A stretch of DNA of 64,000 nucleotides from Streptomyces sp. NBC_00582 (lineage in GTDB: Bacteria; Actinomycetota; Actinomycetes; Streptomycetales; Streptomycetaceae): assembly GCF_036345155.1 (NCBI RefSeq), contig NZ_CP107772.1, forward strand, positions 7,502,001-7,566,000, written 5' to 3'. Positions 16,387-24,575 of the stretch are shown here, piece by piece. Made by a program: the position numbers and the translations under genes. The notes under the pieces are model-generated. The model had not been told where the DNA came from. It saw only the letters and a program-made list of their open reading frames with translations, and ran no database searches. Each line of letters opens with the position of its first letter. The stretch's first letter is position 1.

Positions 16387-18096
16387 ATGACGCACACGAC
16401 CGACCGGCCGACCCGCGAGGCCCGCGGAGCCGTCGTCCCCGTGCTCGCCTTCGCGGGCATCGTGGTCGCGGTGATGCAGACCCTGCTCGTCCCGGTCATC
16501 AAGGACCTGCCGGAGCTGCTCGGCACCGCCCCCAGCAACGCCACCTGGGTCCTGACCTCCACCCTACTGTCCGGTGCCGTCGCCACCCCGATCATGGGCC
16601 GTCTCGGCGACCTCTACGGCAAGCGGCGCATGCTGATCCTCAGCCTCGCCGTGATGGTCGTCGGCGCGCTGGTCAGCGCCCTCACCAGCGATCTGCTGAC
16701 GATGATCGCGGGCCGCACCCTCCAGGGCTTCGCGATGGGCGCGATCCCCCTCGGCATCGGTCTGATGCGCGACATGCTGCCCCGCGAGAAGCTCGGCTCG
16801 GCGATGGCCCTGATGAGCTCCTCGATCGGCGTCGGCGGCGGCCTCGCCCTGCCCGCCGCGGCGCTCGTCGCCCAGCACGCCGACTGGCACGCCCTCTTCT
16901 ACGGCGCCGCGGGCCTCGGTGTCCTCTCCATCGCCCTCACCCTCCTCGTCGTACCCGAGTCCCCGATGCGCGCCGAGGGCTCCTTCGACCTGCTGGGCGC
17001 GCTCGGGCTCTCCGCCGGCCTGGTCCTCTTCCTGCTGCCGATCACCAAGGGCAGCGACTGGGGCTGGACCTCCGGCACCACCCTCGGACTGTTCGCCGCG
17101 TCGGCCGTCGTGCTCGTCCTGTGGGGCGTGTTCGAGCTGCGCAGCGCGGCGCCGCTCGTCGACCTGCGGACGACGGCCCGCCCCGCCGTCCTCTTCACCA
17201 ACCTCGCCTCGATCATGGTCGGCGTCAGCTTCTACGTCGTCTCGCTGGTCCTGCCGCAGCTCCTGCAGCTCCCCACCGCCACCGGGTACGGCCTCGGCCA
17301 GTCCATGGTCGTCGCCGGTCTGCTGGTCGCACCGCTCGGCCTGACGATGATGTTCACCGCGCCGGTCTACGCCCGGCTGTCCGCCAAGTACGGCCCCAAG
17401 GTCACCCTGATCCTCGGCATGCTGATCATCGCGATCGGCTACGGCGCCGGTCTCGGCCTGATGGACGCCGCCTGGCAGAGCCTCGTCATCGCGGTCGTCC
17501 TCGGCGCGGGCATCGGGCTCGCCTACTCCTCCCTGCCCGCACTGATCGTCGGCGCCGTCCCGGCCTCCGAGACGGGCGCCGCGAACGGCCTCAACACCCT
17601 GATGCGGTCCATCGGTACGTCCGTGTCGAGCGCCGTCATCGGCATGGTGCTGGCCAACACGGCGAACGACGTGAACGGGGTCGCGATCCCCACCATGCAC
17701 GGCTTCCGGGTCTCCTTCCTGATCGCCACCGCCGCCGTCGCCGTCGGGCTGCTGTTCGCCCTGATGCTGCCGAAGGCCAACCGGGCTACGCAGTTGCGTG
17801 CCCGTGCCAGCAGCGAGGAGGCGGTGCGCGGTTTCCGGGGGCTGGTGCTGGACGCCGAGGGCGCGCCGGTGGCCCGGGCCAAGGTCACGCTGATCGACCA
17901 CCGGGGGCGGCAGGCCGGGGCGACCGTCTCCGGGGAGGACGGCAGCTATGCGCTGGCCGTGCCCGCCCAAGGGGCGTATGTGCTTGCCGCGAAGGCCTCC
18001 GGGCACGGGCCGCTCGCGTCGCCCGCGCGTCACCCCGGTGAGGAGCGGGCGGTCGAGCTGGATCTTTCGTTGCCGGGGGAGACGGTGACCGCGTAG
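16387..18096 (+). CDS. MFS exporter with C-terminal carboxypeptidase-regulatory-like domain
   Basis: A 569-residue fusion. Residues about 15-465 are a 14-helix DHA2-type transporter: VVAVMQTLLVPVIKDLP (helix 1), motif A MGRLGDLYGKRRM, motif C-like IGVGGGLALPAAALV. Residues about 478-569 form a beta-sandwich of the carboxypeptidase regulatory-like type (FRGLVLDAEGAPVARAKVTL, GEDGSYALAVPAQGAYVLAAKA, GHGP). This unit usually follows secreted or membrane proteins and binds surfaces or substrates. The start is ATG 16387 with GGAGG 9 nt upstream. The frame stays open far upstream but without similarity. A promoter is at 16294. The substrate is unknown. Confidence 0.92.
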   Translation: MTHTTDRPTREARGAVVPVLAFAGIVVAVMQTLLVPVIKDLPELLGTAPSNATWVLTSTLLSGAVATPIMGRLGDLYGKRRMLILSLAVMVVGALVSALTSDLLTMIAGRTLQGFAMGAIPLGIGLMRDMLPREKLGSAMALMSSSIGVGGGLALPAAALVAQHADWHALFYGAAGLGVLSIALTLLVVPESPMRAEGSFDLLGALGLSAGLVLFLLPITKGSDWGWTSGTTLGLFAASAVVLVLWGVFELRSAAPLVDLRTTARPAVLFTNLASIMVGVSFYVVSLVLPQLLQLPTATGYGLGQSMVVAGLLVAPLGLTMMFTAPVYARLSAKYGPKVTLILGMLIIAIGYGAGLGLMDAAWQSLVIAVVLGAGIGLAYSSLPALIVGAVPASETGAANGLNTLMRSIGTSVSSAVIGMVLANTANDVNGVAIPTMHGFRVSFLIATAAVAVGLLFALMLPKANRATQLRARASSEEAVRGFRGLVLDAEGAPVARAKVTLIDHRGRQAGATVSGEDGSYALAVPAQGAYVLAAKASGHGPLASPARHPGEERAVELDLSLPGETVTA

Positions 18097-18142
18097 CACC
18101 CATGGGGGGTGGTGCGTCGCGTCGTCCGGCGTGTGCTGCGGC

Positions 18143-18177
18143 CCGTTGTGGCCGGTCGCGCGGTTCCCCGCGGCCCT
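18143..18177 (+). repeat. Dispersed Streptomyces intergenic repeat, copy 2
   Basis: Nearly the same as 7068-7100: begins CCGTTGTGGCCGGTCGCGCG and ends CCCCGCGGCCCT. It again follows a gene end (MFS stop at 18096) and again precedes a strong hairpin. Confidence 0.65.
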
Positions 18178-18184
18178 GAAGGTC

Positions 18185-18230
18185 TGCTGTCGTACCCCCT
18201 GTCGCATGAGCGGCAGGGGGTACGACAGCA
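18185..18230 (+). terminator. 17-bp perfect hairpin
   Basis: The arms 18185-18201 (TGCTGTCGTACCCCCTG) and 18214-18230 are exact complements around a 12-nt loop. Its place between the MFS gene and the methyltransferase fits a terminator for the former. It ends only 40 nt before the next ATG, so it would also lie in that gene's leader if transcription starts upstream. Confidence 0.75.
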
Positions 18231-18248
18231 TGGGGCTCGCCGACGTGA

Positions 18249-18923
<675 letters not shown>

Positions 18924-18939
18924 ACCGGTCCGCGTCCCG

Positions 18940-19608
18940 TCACAGCCAGCCCTGGTGGCGGGCCTCGCGCAGGGCCTCCATGCGGTTGCGGGTGTTGGTC
19001 TTGCCGATGGCGGAGGAGAGGTAGTTGCGGACGGTGGACTCCGACAGGTGCAGCCGCGCCGCGATGTCGGCGACCGTCGCCCCGTCCGTCGACGCCTTCA
19101 GTACGTCGCTCTCGCGGGCGGTGAGGGGACTGGGACCCGCGCTGAGCGCGGCCGCGGCGAGCGCAGGGTCGAGGACCGTCTCCCCGGTCAGCACCCGGCG
19201 GATCGCCTCCGCCAGCTCCTCCACCGGACCGTCCTTGACCAGGAACCCGGCGGCCCCGGCCTCCAACGCCCGCCGCAGATAGCCCGGCCGGCCGAACGTC
19301 GTCAGGATCAGCACCCGGCAACCGGGCGCCTCCTCGCGCAGGAGGGCGGCCGCGTCCAGGCCGCTCATGCCGGGCAGCTCGATGTCGAGGAGGGCGACGT
19401 CGGGGCGGTGCAACAGGGCCGCGTCCACGATCGCGTCCCCCGCGCCCACCTGCGCGACGACCTCGATGTCCGGTTCCATTCCCAGCAGCAGGGCCAGCGC
19501 CCCGCGCATCATGCCCTGGTCCTCCGCCAGCAGGACCCTGATGGAGCGGGCGGGACGGCGGTCGCGGGGCATCTCGTTCACAGGCCGGCCGACGGGCGTG
19601 TCGTTCAC
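18940..19608 (-). CDS. LuxR/NarL-type response regulator
   Basis: A 222-residue two-component regulator. The receiver domain (about 22-140) has the acidic pair E29/D30 (LLAED), the phosphate-accepting Asp in VALLDIELPG (D75) and the conserved Lys in FLVKDG. The C-terminal LuxR helix-turn-helix (about 155-220: LTARESDVLKASTDGATVAD, then HLSESTVRNYLSSAIGKTNTRNR) binds DNA after phosphorylation. The GTG start at 19608 overlaps the kinase stop by 4 nt; the alternative ATG at the MPRDRR residue removes 12 residues. Kinase and regulator are one operon. The target genes are not evident here. Confidence 0.93.
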   Translation of the reverse strand: MNDTPVGRPVNEMPRDRRPARSIRVLLAEDQGMMRGALALLLGMEPDIEVVAQVGAGDAIVDAALLHRPDVALLDIELPGMSGLDAAALLREEAPGCRVLILTTFGRPGYLRRALEAGAAGFLVKDGPVEELAEAIRRVLTGETVLDPALAAAALSAGPSPLTARESDVLKASTDGATVADIAARLHLSESTVRNYLSSAIGKTNTRNRMEALREARHQGWL

Positions 19609-20981
19609 GGGCCCAGCGTAGGGCCGGTCCGCAGGGACGGCACCTCCCTTCCGGGTGCGGAGGTGGACGCGGCGGAGAACACCCCGGATTCCCGTACCGG
19701 CTCCGGCGCGTCGAGCCCCTGCTCCACCGGGAGTTCCGCGGTGACCGTGAAGCCGCCGTGCGGGGCCGGACCCGCCGTCAGGGAGCCGCCCGCCCCCGCG
19801 AGACGCTCACGCAGACCGGTCAGGCCCGTGCCGCTCAGGCCCGTCCCGCTCAGGCCCGTGCCCCTGAGGCCCGTCCGGGTCAGGCCCGTCCCCTCCGGTC
19901 CCGTGCCCGCGTCGTCCGCGCAGCCGGTTCCCGTGCCGTTGTCCGTGACCGTCAGGGTGACCCGCTCCGCCGTGCCCGACACGGCGATCTCGCAGCGGGT
20001 GGCGTCGCTGTGGCGGACCACGTTGGTGACCGCCTCGCGCACCACCCAGCCCAGCAGGGCCGCCGTCTGCGGTTCCACCGGTGCCCCCGACCGGTGCACC
20101 GACGGCTCCACGCCCGCCGCGGTCAGCGCCGAGTGGGCGCGGTCCAGTTCCGCGGCGAGGCTGCCCTCGCGGTAGCCGGTGACCGCCTCGCGTATCTCCG
20201 TCAGCGCCTGGCGGCCCACCGACTCGATGTCCGCGATCTGGGTCAGGGCCGCGTCCAGCCGGGCGGGGGCCAGTCTGCGGGCCGCCTCCGACTTCACCAC
20301 GATCACCGACAGGGTGTGGCCGAGCAGGTCGTGCAGATCGCGGGAGAAGCGCAGCCGCTCCTTGTCGACCGCCTGGCGGGCCAGCTCCTCACGGGCCGCC
20401 CGCAGCTCCCGCACGGCCTCGGCCAGGCTCAGGATCACAGCCGTGACGATCGTCGAGATCCAGGTGGCGTACGCGGTGTCCAGACCGCCCCAGCCGTCGT
20501 GGTGGAAGGCCACCGCTCCCGCGACGACGGCCAGGACGATCCCGGCGATCCCGAGCGGCCGGCCGCGCAGGGAGGCGCCCGTCGCGAGGCCGAGCAGCGG
20601 GAAGAACAGCACCCAGCTGCCGCCGTATCCGAGGGCGAGACCGACGGTCACCACCGTCATGACCGCCAGCGCCAGCCGGGTGGAGAGCGACTCCCGCTTC
20701 TCCTTCACGAAGGCGCGGACGGCGACGTAGATGTAGCAGGAGTTGAAGGTGAGCAGGCCCAGGCCGCCGAGCCACGGGTTGGGGCTCTCGCCCTGGAAGA
20801 GGTTGGAGAAGGCGCCCATGCCCAGCAGCAGCCAGGGCAGCAGGGTGAAGGGGTGCGACGGCGGGCCCGGGACCTCGGTCTCCTTGCCCTCCCTCGCCTG
20901 CCGTACATGCGCGCGCCACGCCTCCCGGCGGCAGTCGATCGCCTCCCGCCACCCGGACCGTTCCTTCGATGTCCCCGTCAT
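19605..20981 (-). CDS. Histidine kinase (HPK7/NarX-type) with a repeat-expanded ATPase lid
   Basis: A 458-residue membrane sensor kinase. About six hydrophobic helices span residues 45-195. The dimerisation domain carries the phosphorylated His in FSRDLHDLLGHTLS (H217). The HATPase_c domain has the N box in VVREAVTNVVRHS and the G1 box in TVTDNGTGTG. Between G1 and G2, residues about 358-387 are an in-frame tandem repeat of a GTGL-type pentapeptide encoded by 15-nt DNA repeats, followed by GLTGLRERLAGAGG (G2). The repeat lies where the ATP lid sits. The start is ATG 20981; upstream codons are unlike the family. It is cotranscribed with the response regulator, and the signal is unknown. Confidence 0.92.
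   Translation of the reverse strand: MTGTSKERSGWREAIDCRREAWRAHVRQAREGKETEVPGPPSHPFTLLPWLLLGMGAFSNLFQGESPNPWLGGLGLLTFNSCYIYVAVRAFVKEKRESLSTRLALAVMTVVTVGLALGYGGSWVLFFPLLGLATGASLRGRPLGIAGIVLAVVAGAVAFHHDGWGGLDTAYATWISTIVTAVILSLAEAVRELRAAREELARQAVDKERLRFSRDLHDLLGHTLSVIVVKSEAARRLAPARLDAALTQIADIESVGRQALTEIREAVTGYREGSLAAELDRAHSALTAAGVEPSVHRSGAPVEPQTAALLGWVVREAVTNVVRHSDATRCEIAVSGTAERVTLTVTDNGTGTGCADDAGTGPEGTGLTRTGLRGTGLSGTGLSGTGLTGLRERLAGAGGSLTAGPAPHGGFTVTAELPVEQGLDAPEPVRESGVFSAASTSAPGREVPSLRTGPTLGP
19821..19910 (-). repeat. Six 15-nt tandem repeats inside the kinase gene
   Basis: Units like CAGGCCCGTCCCGCT repeat about six times with small changes. The period is a multiple of three, so gain or loss of units keeps the reading frame. 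It encodes the GTGL-rich insertion of the kinase ATP lid. Confidence 0.85.
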
Positions 20982-21131
20982 CCGTGCTGCCCCCGTTCCA
21001 GCGGTGTCCACATCCCCGACGCTACGGGTTCGGGCGGCGCTCCGGCAGGTCGGGATGTCACCGGTCCACCGGTACAAATGTCACAGCCGACGCGCCGCAG
21101 GCCACCCATCTCTGACACACCGTCAGGAGCC

Positions 21132-21160
21132 TTCACAACTGTCGAGCCCTGGGCTATACA
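21132..21160 (+). promoter_or_regulatory. Promoter of the MaoC-dehydrogenase-SDR operon
   Basis: TTCACA (21132-21137), 17 nt, then TATACA (21155-21160). The start of transcription should be near 21167, directly ahead of the KstR operator at 21174-21187, so bound repressor would block promoter clearance. Confidence 0.65.
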
Positions 21161-21173
21161 GAGGGCGCCGGAC

Positions 21174-21187
21174 TGGAACGCGTTCTA
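21174..21187. promoter_or_regulatory. KstR operator of the MaoC operon
   Basis: TGGAACGCGTTCTA matches TNNAACNNGTTNNA exactly, and its core GGAACGCGTTCT is nearly palindromic. It sits at about +7 to +20 relative to the predicted start site. The cognate repressor is the KstR-like protein encoded at 3028-3651. Confidence 0.78.
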
Positions 21188-21308
21188 GATCGGCTCGCGG
21201 ACGGCCTCGGTGCGCCCGATCGGTGCGGACGGTCGCACCGAGGTCTTGACAGGACCGTGCTCTGCGCGGCCACCACCACCGTGCCCGCCACGGACACACA
21301 GGAGCCCC

Positions 21309-22166
21309 ATGCCCATCGACGCAGCCAAGGCGCTCGCCGCCGAACCCCGGTCCGGCGCGATCTCCTGGACCCGCAAGGACGTCCAGCTCTACCACCTCGG
21401 GATCGGCGCCGGTCTGCCCGCCACCGACCCCGACGAGCTGCGCTACACCCTGGAGTCACGCCTGCACGTCCTGCCGAGCTTCGCCACCGTCGCGGGATCC
21501 GGCTCCCCCGGGGTGATCGGCGGACTGTCCATGCCCGGCGTCGACGTCGACCTCGCCCGCGTCCTGCACGGCGGCCAGCGCCTGGAGATCCACCGGCCCC
21601 TGCCGACCGAGGGCACCGCCACCGCCACCGGCCGGATCGCCGCCGTGTACGACAAGGGCAAGGCCGCCGTCCTGGTCATGCGCACCGAGGTCGCCGACGC
21701 CGACGGCCCGCTGTGGACCAACGACGCCCAGATCTTCGTACGGGGAGAGGGCGGCTGGGGAGGGGACCGGGGGCCGTCCGGACGCCTCGACGCGCCCGCC
21801 GGGGAACCGGACCGTACCGTCGAGCGGGCCGTGCGCGAGGACCAGGCGCTCCTCTACCGGCTCTCCGGCGACTACAACCCGCTGCACGCCGACCCCGAGT
21901 TCGCCAAGCGCGCCGGGTTCGACCGGCCCATCCTGCACGGTCTGTGCACCTACGGGATCACCCTGAAGGCGGTCGTCGACACCCTGCTCGACGGGGACGT
22001 GAGCCGGGTGCGGTCGTACACCACCCGCTTCGCCGGGGTCGTCTTCCCCGGCGAGACCCTGCGCATCCGCATGTGGCGCGGGCAGGGCGAGGTGCGGGTC
22101 GCCGTGAGCGCCATCGACCGGGACGACGCGCCCGTCCTCGCCGACACGATCGTCGAACACGCCTGA
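21309..22166 (+). CDS. MaoC-family enoyl-CoA hydratase (hydratase 2)
   Basis: A 285-residue double hot-dog protein. The C-terminal hot-dog carries the hydratase 2 signature YRLSGDYNPLHADPEFA, with catalytic D188 and H193, and the following GFDRPILHGLCTYG. The N-terminal hot-dog is degenerate, as in the peroxisomal multifunctional enzyme and in the actinobacterial steroid hydratases. It hydrates trans-2-enoyl-CoA to (3R)-hydroxyacyl-CoA in beta-oxidation of large, bulky substrates. The ATG at 21309 has GGAG 5 nt upstream. It is the first gene of a three-gene operon ordered hydratase, zinc dehydrogenase, SDR, under a KstR operator. Together these fit side-chain breakdown of a steroid or branched acyl-CoA. 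Confidence 0.92.
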   Translation: MPIDAAKALAAEPRSGAISWTRKDVQLYHLGIGAGLPATDPDELRYTLESRLHVLPSFATVAGSGSPGVIGGLSMPGVDVDLARVLHGGQRLEIHRPLPTEGTATATGRIAAVYDKGKAAVLVMRTEVADADGPLWTNDAQIFVRGEGGWGGDRGPSGRLDAPAGEPDRTVERAVREDQALLYRLSGDYNPLHADPEFAKRAGFDRPILHGLCTYGITLKAVVDTLLDGDVSRVRSYTTRFAGVVFPGETLRIRMWRGQGEVRVAVSAIDRDDAPVLADTIVEHA

Positions 22167-22195
22167 ACCCGGCACGACCTGAGGGGAGCCGCACC

Positions 22196-23272
22196 ATGCG
22201 CGCAGCCGTACTGCACGAGATCGGCCAGGACAAGCTGGAGGTCCTCGACGACGTCGAGGCGGTCGGGTTCGGCCCCGGCCGGGTGAGGATCCGGGTACGG
22301 GCCACCGGGCTGTGCCACTCGGACCTCTCCGCGATGGGCGGGGTGCTGCCGCAGCCCGCGCCGTTCGTGCCCGGACACGAGGGCGCGGGCGAGGTCCTGG
22401 AGGTGGGCGAGGGCGTCACCCGGGTGAAGCCCGGTGACCGGGTGGTGGTCTGCTGGCTGCCCGCCTGCGGCGCCTGTCCCGCCTGCCGGCGCGGCCAGAC
22501 CGAGCTGTGCCTGGCCGGGTTCATGAACGCCGGCACACCCAACTTCCGTCGCCCCGCAGGGGATGTGTTCGGTTTTGCCGGCACCGGCACCTTCGCCGAG
22601 GAGGTCGTCGTCGACGCGGGCTGCGCGGTCCCGATCCCCGACGACGTGCCCTTCGACATCGCCGCGCTCATCGGATGCGGGGTGACGACGGGCCTGGGGG
22701 CCGCGCTCAACACCGCCGACGTCGAGGCCGGTTCGTCGGTCGCCGTCATCGGCTGCGGCGGGGTCGGCATCTCCGCCGTGCAGGGAGCCCGGCTCAAGGG
22801 CGCCGCCGAGATCGTCGCCGTCGACCCGGTCGCCTCCCGCCGCGAGTCCGCCCTCAGGTTCGGCGCCACACGGGCGGTGTCGCCGGAGGAACTGCCCGGT
22901 GCCAAGCAGGAGGTCACCGGTGGTGAGGGCTTCGACTACGTCTTCGAGGTCGTCGGCCGCTCCGCCACCGCCCGCACCGCCTACGAGAACACCCGGCGCG
23001 GCGGCACCCTCGTCGTCGTCGGCGCGGGCGCCATGGACGACCATCTGCAACTCAACATGTTCGAGCTGTTCTTCGACGAGAAGCGGATCCTGCCCTCGAT
23101 GTACGGCGGCGGTGACGTCCTGACCTCCTACGAGCGCACCATCGCCCTGTGGCGGGCCGGCCGCATCGACCTCGCCGGGCTCATCACCCACCGCGTGCCG
23201 CTCACCGAGATCAACGAGGCCCTGGACCAGATGCGCACCGGGACGGCCCTGCGCACCTGCATAGAGATCTGA
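22196..23272 (+). CDS. Zinc-dependent alcohol dehydrogenase (MDR family)
   Basis: A 358-residue medium-chain dehydrogenase. The catalytic zinc ligands are C40 (ATGLCHSD), H61 with E62 (PGHEGAGEV) and C161 (LIGCGVTTG). The structural zinc lobe has four cysteines, C91, C94, C97 and C105. The Rossmann motif VAVIGCGGVGISAVQGA binds NAD(H). It belongs to the Rxyl/AdhD-like class III group often seen in actinobacterial lipid clusters. It probably oxidises a primary or secondary alcohol made in lipid or steroid degradation. The ATG at 22196 follows GAGGGGAGCC, 29 nt after the hydratase stop. Confidence 0.93.
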   Translation: MRAAVLHEIGQDKLEVLDDVEAVGFGPGRVRIRVRATGLCHSDLSAMGGVLPQPAPFVPGHEGAGEVLEVGEGVTRVKPGDRVVVCWLPACGACPACRRGQTELCLAGFMNAGTPNFRRPAGDVFGFAGTGTFAEEVVVDAGCAVPIPDDVPFDIAALIGCGVTTGLGAALNTADVEAGSSVAVIGCGGVGISAVQGARLKGAAEIVAVDPVASRRESALRFGATRAVSPEELPGAKQEVTGGEGFDYVFEVVGRSATARTAYENTRRGGTLVVVGAGAMDDHLQLNMFELFFDEKRILPSMYGGGDVLTSYERTIALWRAGRIDLAGLITHRVPLTEINEALDQMRTGTALRTCIEI

Positions 23273-23287
23273 GGGGCGGTCCCACCG

Positions 23288-24238
23288 ATGGCACAGCTGT
23301 CACTGCCGCTGGAAGGGCTCGTGGCGATCGTCACCGGTGCCGGGCGCGGGCTCGGCCGGGCCGAGGCGCTGGAGCTGGCCCGGCTGGGCGCGGCGGTCGT
23401 CGTCAACGACTACGGGCAGTCCGGGCGCGACGGCTCCGGCGAGGCGTCGGCCGCCCCGGCCGAGGAGGTCGCCGCCGAGATCCGGGCGGCGGGCGGCACC
23501 GCCCTCGTCCACACGGGGGACGTCTCCGACTTCCGGCAGGCCCGTGAACTGGTCGAAGCGGCGATCGCCGGGTTCGGCCGGCTGGACGTCGTCGTCAACA
23601 ACGCGGGCATCCTGCGCGACCGCATGGTCTTCTCCATGGCGGAGGGGGAGTGGGACGCGGTGATCCGGGTCCACCTCAAGGGCCACTTCAACACCACCCG
23701 CTTCGCGGCCGCGCACTGGAGGGAGCGCGCCAAGGCGGCGGGCGTCCCGGTGTACGGGCGGATCGTGAACACCTCGTCGGAGGCGTTCCTCGCCGGTTCG
23801 GCGGGGCAGCCCAACTACGCGGCGGCCAAGGGCGGGATCGTCGGCCTGACGACGTCCAGCGCGCTGGCGCTCGCCAAGTACGGCGTGACGGTCAACGCGA
23901 TCTGCCCGCGCGCCCGGACCCGGATGACCGAGGACGTCTTCGCCGGGTTCGAGCAGCCCGTCGAGGGGCTCGACCCGCTCGCCCCCGAGCATGTGGCCCC
24001 GCTCGTCGGGTACTTGGCGTCACCGGCCGCCGCACGGATCAACGGGCAGCTGCTCGTCGTGCACGGCGGGATGGTCGCCGTGATCGAACGGCCGCGGGTG
24101 CGGGCGAAGTTCGACAGCAAGGGCGACACCTTCGGCTTCGAGGAGCTGGACGGCGTCCTGGGCGCCCACTTCGCACAGCGGCCGGCGGGCGAGACGTTCG
24201 CGGCGGCGGAGGTGCTGGGCCTGAAACGCGAACAGTAG
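23288..24238 (+). CDS. SDR 3-hydroxyacyl-CoA dehydrogenase, multifunctional-enzyme type
   Basis: A 316-residue short-chain dehydrogenase. The cofactor motif is TGAGRGLG (16-23), followed by NNAG at about 104-107. The catalytic residues are S163/S164, Y177 and K181 (YAAAK). The long C-terminal extension (about 255-316) resembles the SDR domain of the peroxisomal multifunctional enzyme type 2, which oxidises (3R)-hydroxyacyl-CoA. That fits the adjacent hydratase, whose product it would take. Actinobacterial homologues act on steroid side chains. The ATG at 23288 has GAGGGGCGG upstream. A strong terminator follows. Confidence 0.92.
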   Translation: MAQLSLPLEGLVAIVTGAGRGLGRAEALELARLGAAVVVNDYGQSGRDGSGEASAAPAEEVAAEIRAAGGTALVHTGDVSDFRQARELVEAAIAGFGRLDVVVNNAGILRDRMVFSMAEGEWDAVIRVHLKGHFNTTRFAAAHWRERAKAAGVPVYGRIVNTSSEAFLAGSAGQPNYAAAKGGIVGLTTSSALALAKYGVTVNAICPRARTRMTEDVFAGFEQPVEGLDPLAPEHVAPLVGYLASPAAARINGQLLVVHGGMVAVIERPRVRAKFDSKGDTFGFEELDGVLGAHFAQRPAGETFAAAEVLGLKREQ

Positions 24239-24251
24239 GAGAGCGGACGGG

Positions 24252-24295
24252 CGAAGGGGCCCGGTCGTCCGGGTATGGACGACCGGGCCCCTTCG
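24252..24295 (+). terminator. 19-bp hairpin terminator of the KstR-controlled operon
   Basis: The arms 24252-24270 (CGAAGGGGCCCGGTCGTCC) and 24277-24295 are exact complements around a 6-nt loop, 14 nt after the SDR stop. It also lies between convergent genes, the small ORF at 24321 being on the other strand. Confidence 0.9.
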
Positions 24296-24320
24296 GCGTA
24301 CTGTCAGGCAGCCGTCCTGC

Positions 24321-24479
24321 TCAGGCTGCCGCCTCGGCCTTGTCCTCGGCCGGCTTGCGGTGCCGCCCGCGGGGGGCCGTGTCGCCGTCCTGGGCCGAGA
24401 CCTGACCCCGGTGCCGGCCGTGTCCGGCCGTCTCCTGGGCGTCGGCGGACAGCGGCTGCGTCGTGCTTGCGTCGCTCAT
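24321..24479 (-). CDS. Small GRHR-motif protein, unknown function
   Basis: A 52-residue protein, start ATG 24479, stop TGA at 24323-24321, too short to be found by length alone. It is hydrophilic and basic with two similar blocks: HGRHRGQVSAQDGDTA and RGRHRKPAEDKAEA. It has no cysteine, hydrophobic core or signal peptide. Codon third positions are strongly GC, as in its neighbours, which supports real coding. Small GRHR-block proteins recur in Streptomyces, but no function is known to me. GGGGTGA upstream is a passable ribosome site. Confidence 0.6.
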   Translation of the reverse strand: MSDASTTQPLSADAQETAGHGRHRGQVSAQDGDTAPRGRHRKPAEDKAEAAA

Positions 24480-24575
24480 CTGGTGAGTTCACCCCGTCAA
24501 CATGATCTTTCGTACAGCCGGGCGATTTTATCCGGCACACCATGGGGCGAATCCAGGCGGGCACGCCAACCGCAG

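Larger units (their letters stand above)
20982..21308. other. Intergenic region of 327 nt with divergent control signals
   Basis: It lies between the kinase gene (leftward) and the MaoC operon (rightward). The right half holds the rightward promoter (21132-21160) and the KstR operator (21174-21187). The left half shows no clear site; a leftward promoter for the kinase is expected but not obvious. No gene-like reading frame with a ribosome site is present. Confidence 0.6.

Noticed and set aside
18185..18230. Possible transposon inverted ends
   Set aside because: Arms are only 12 nt apart and no transposase lies between; it is a hairpin.
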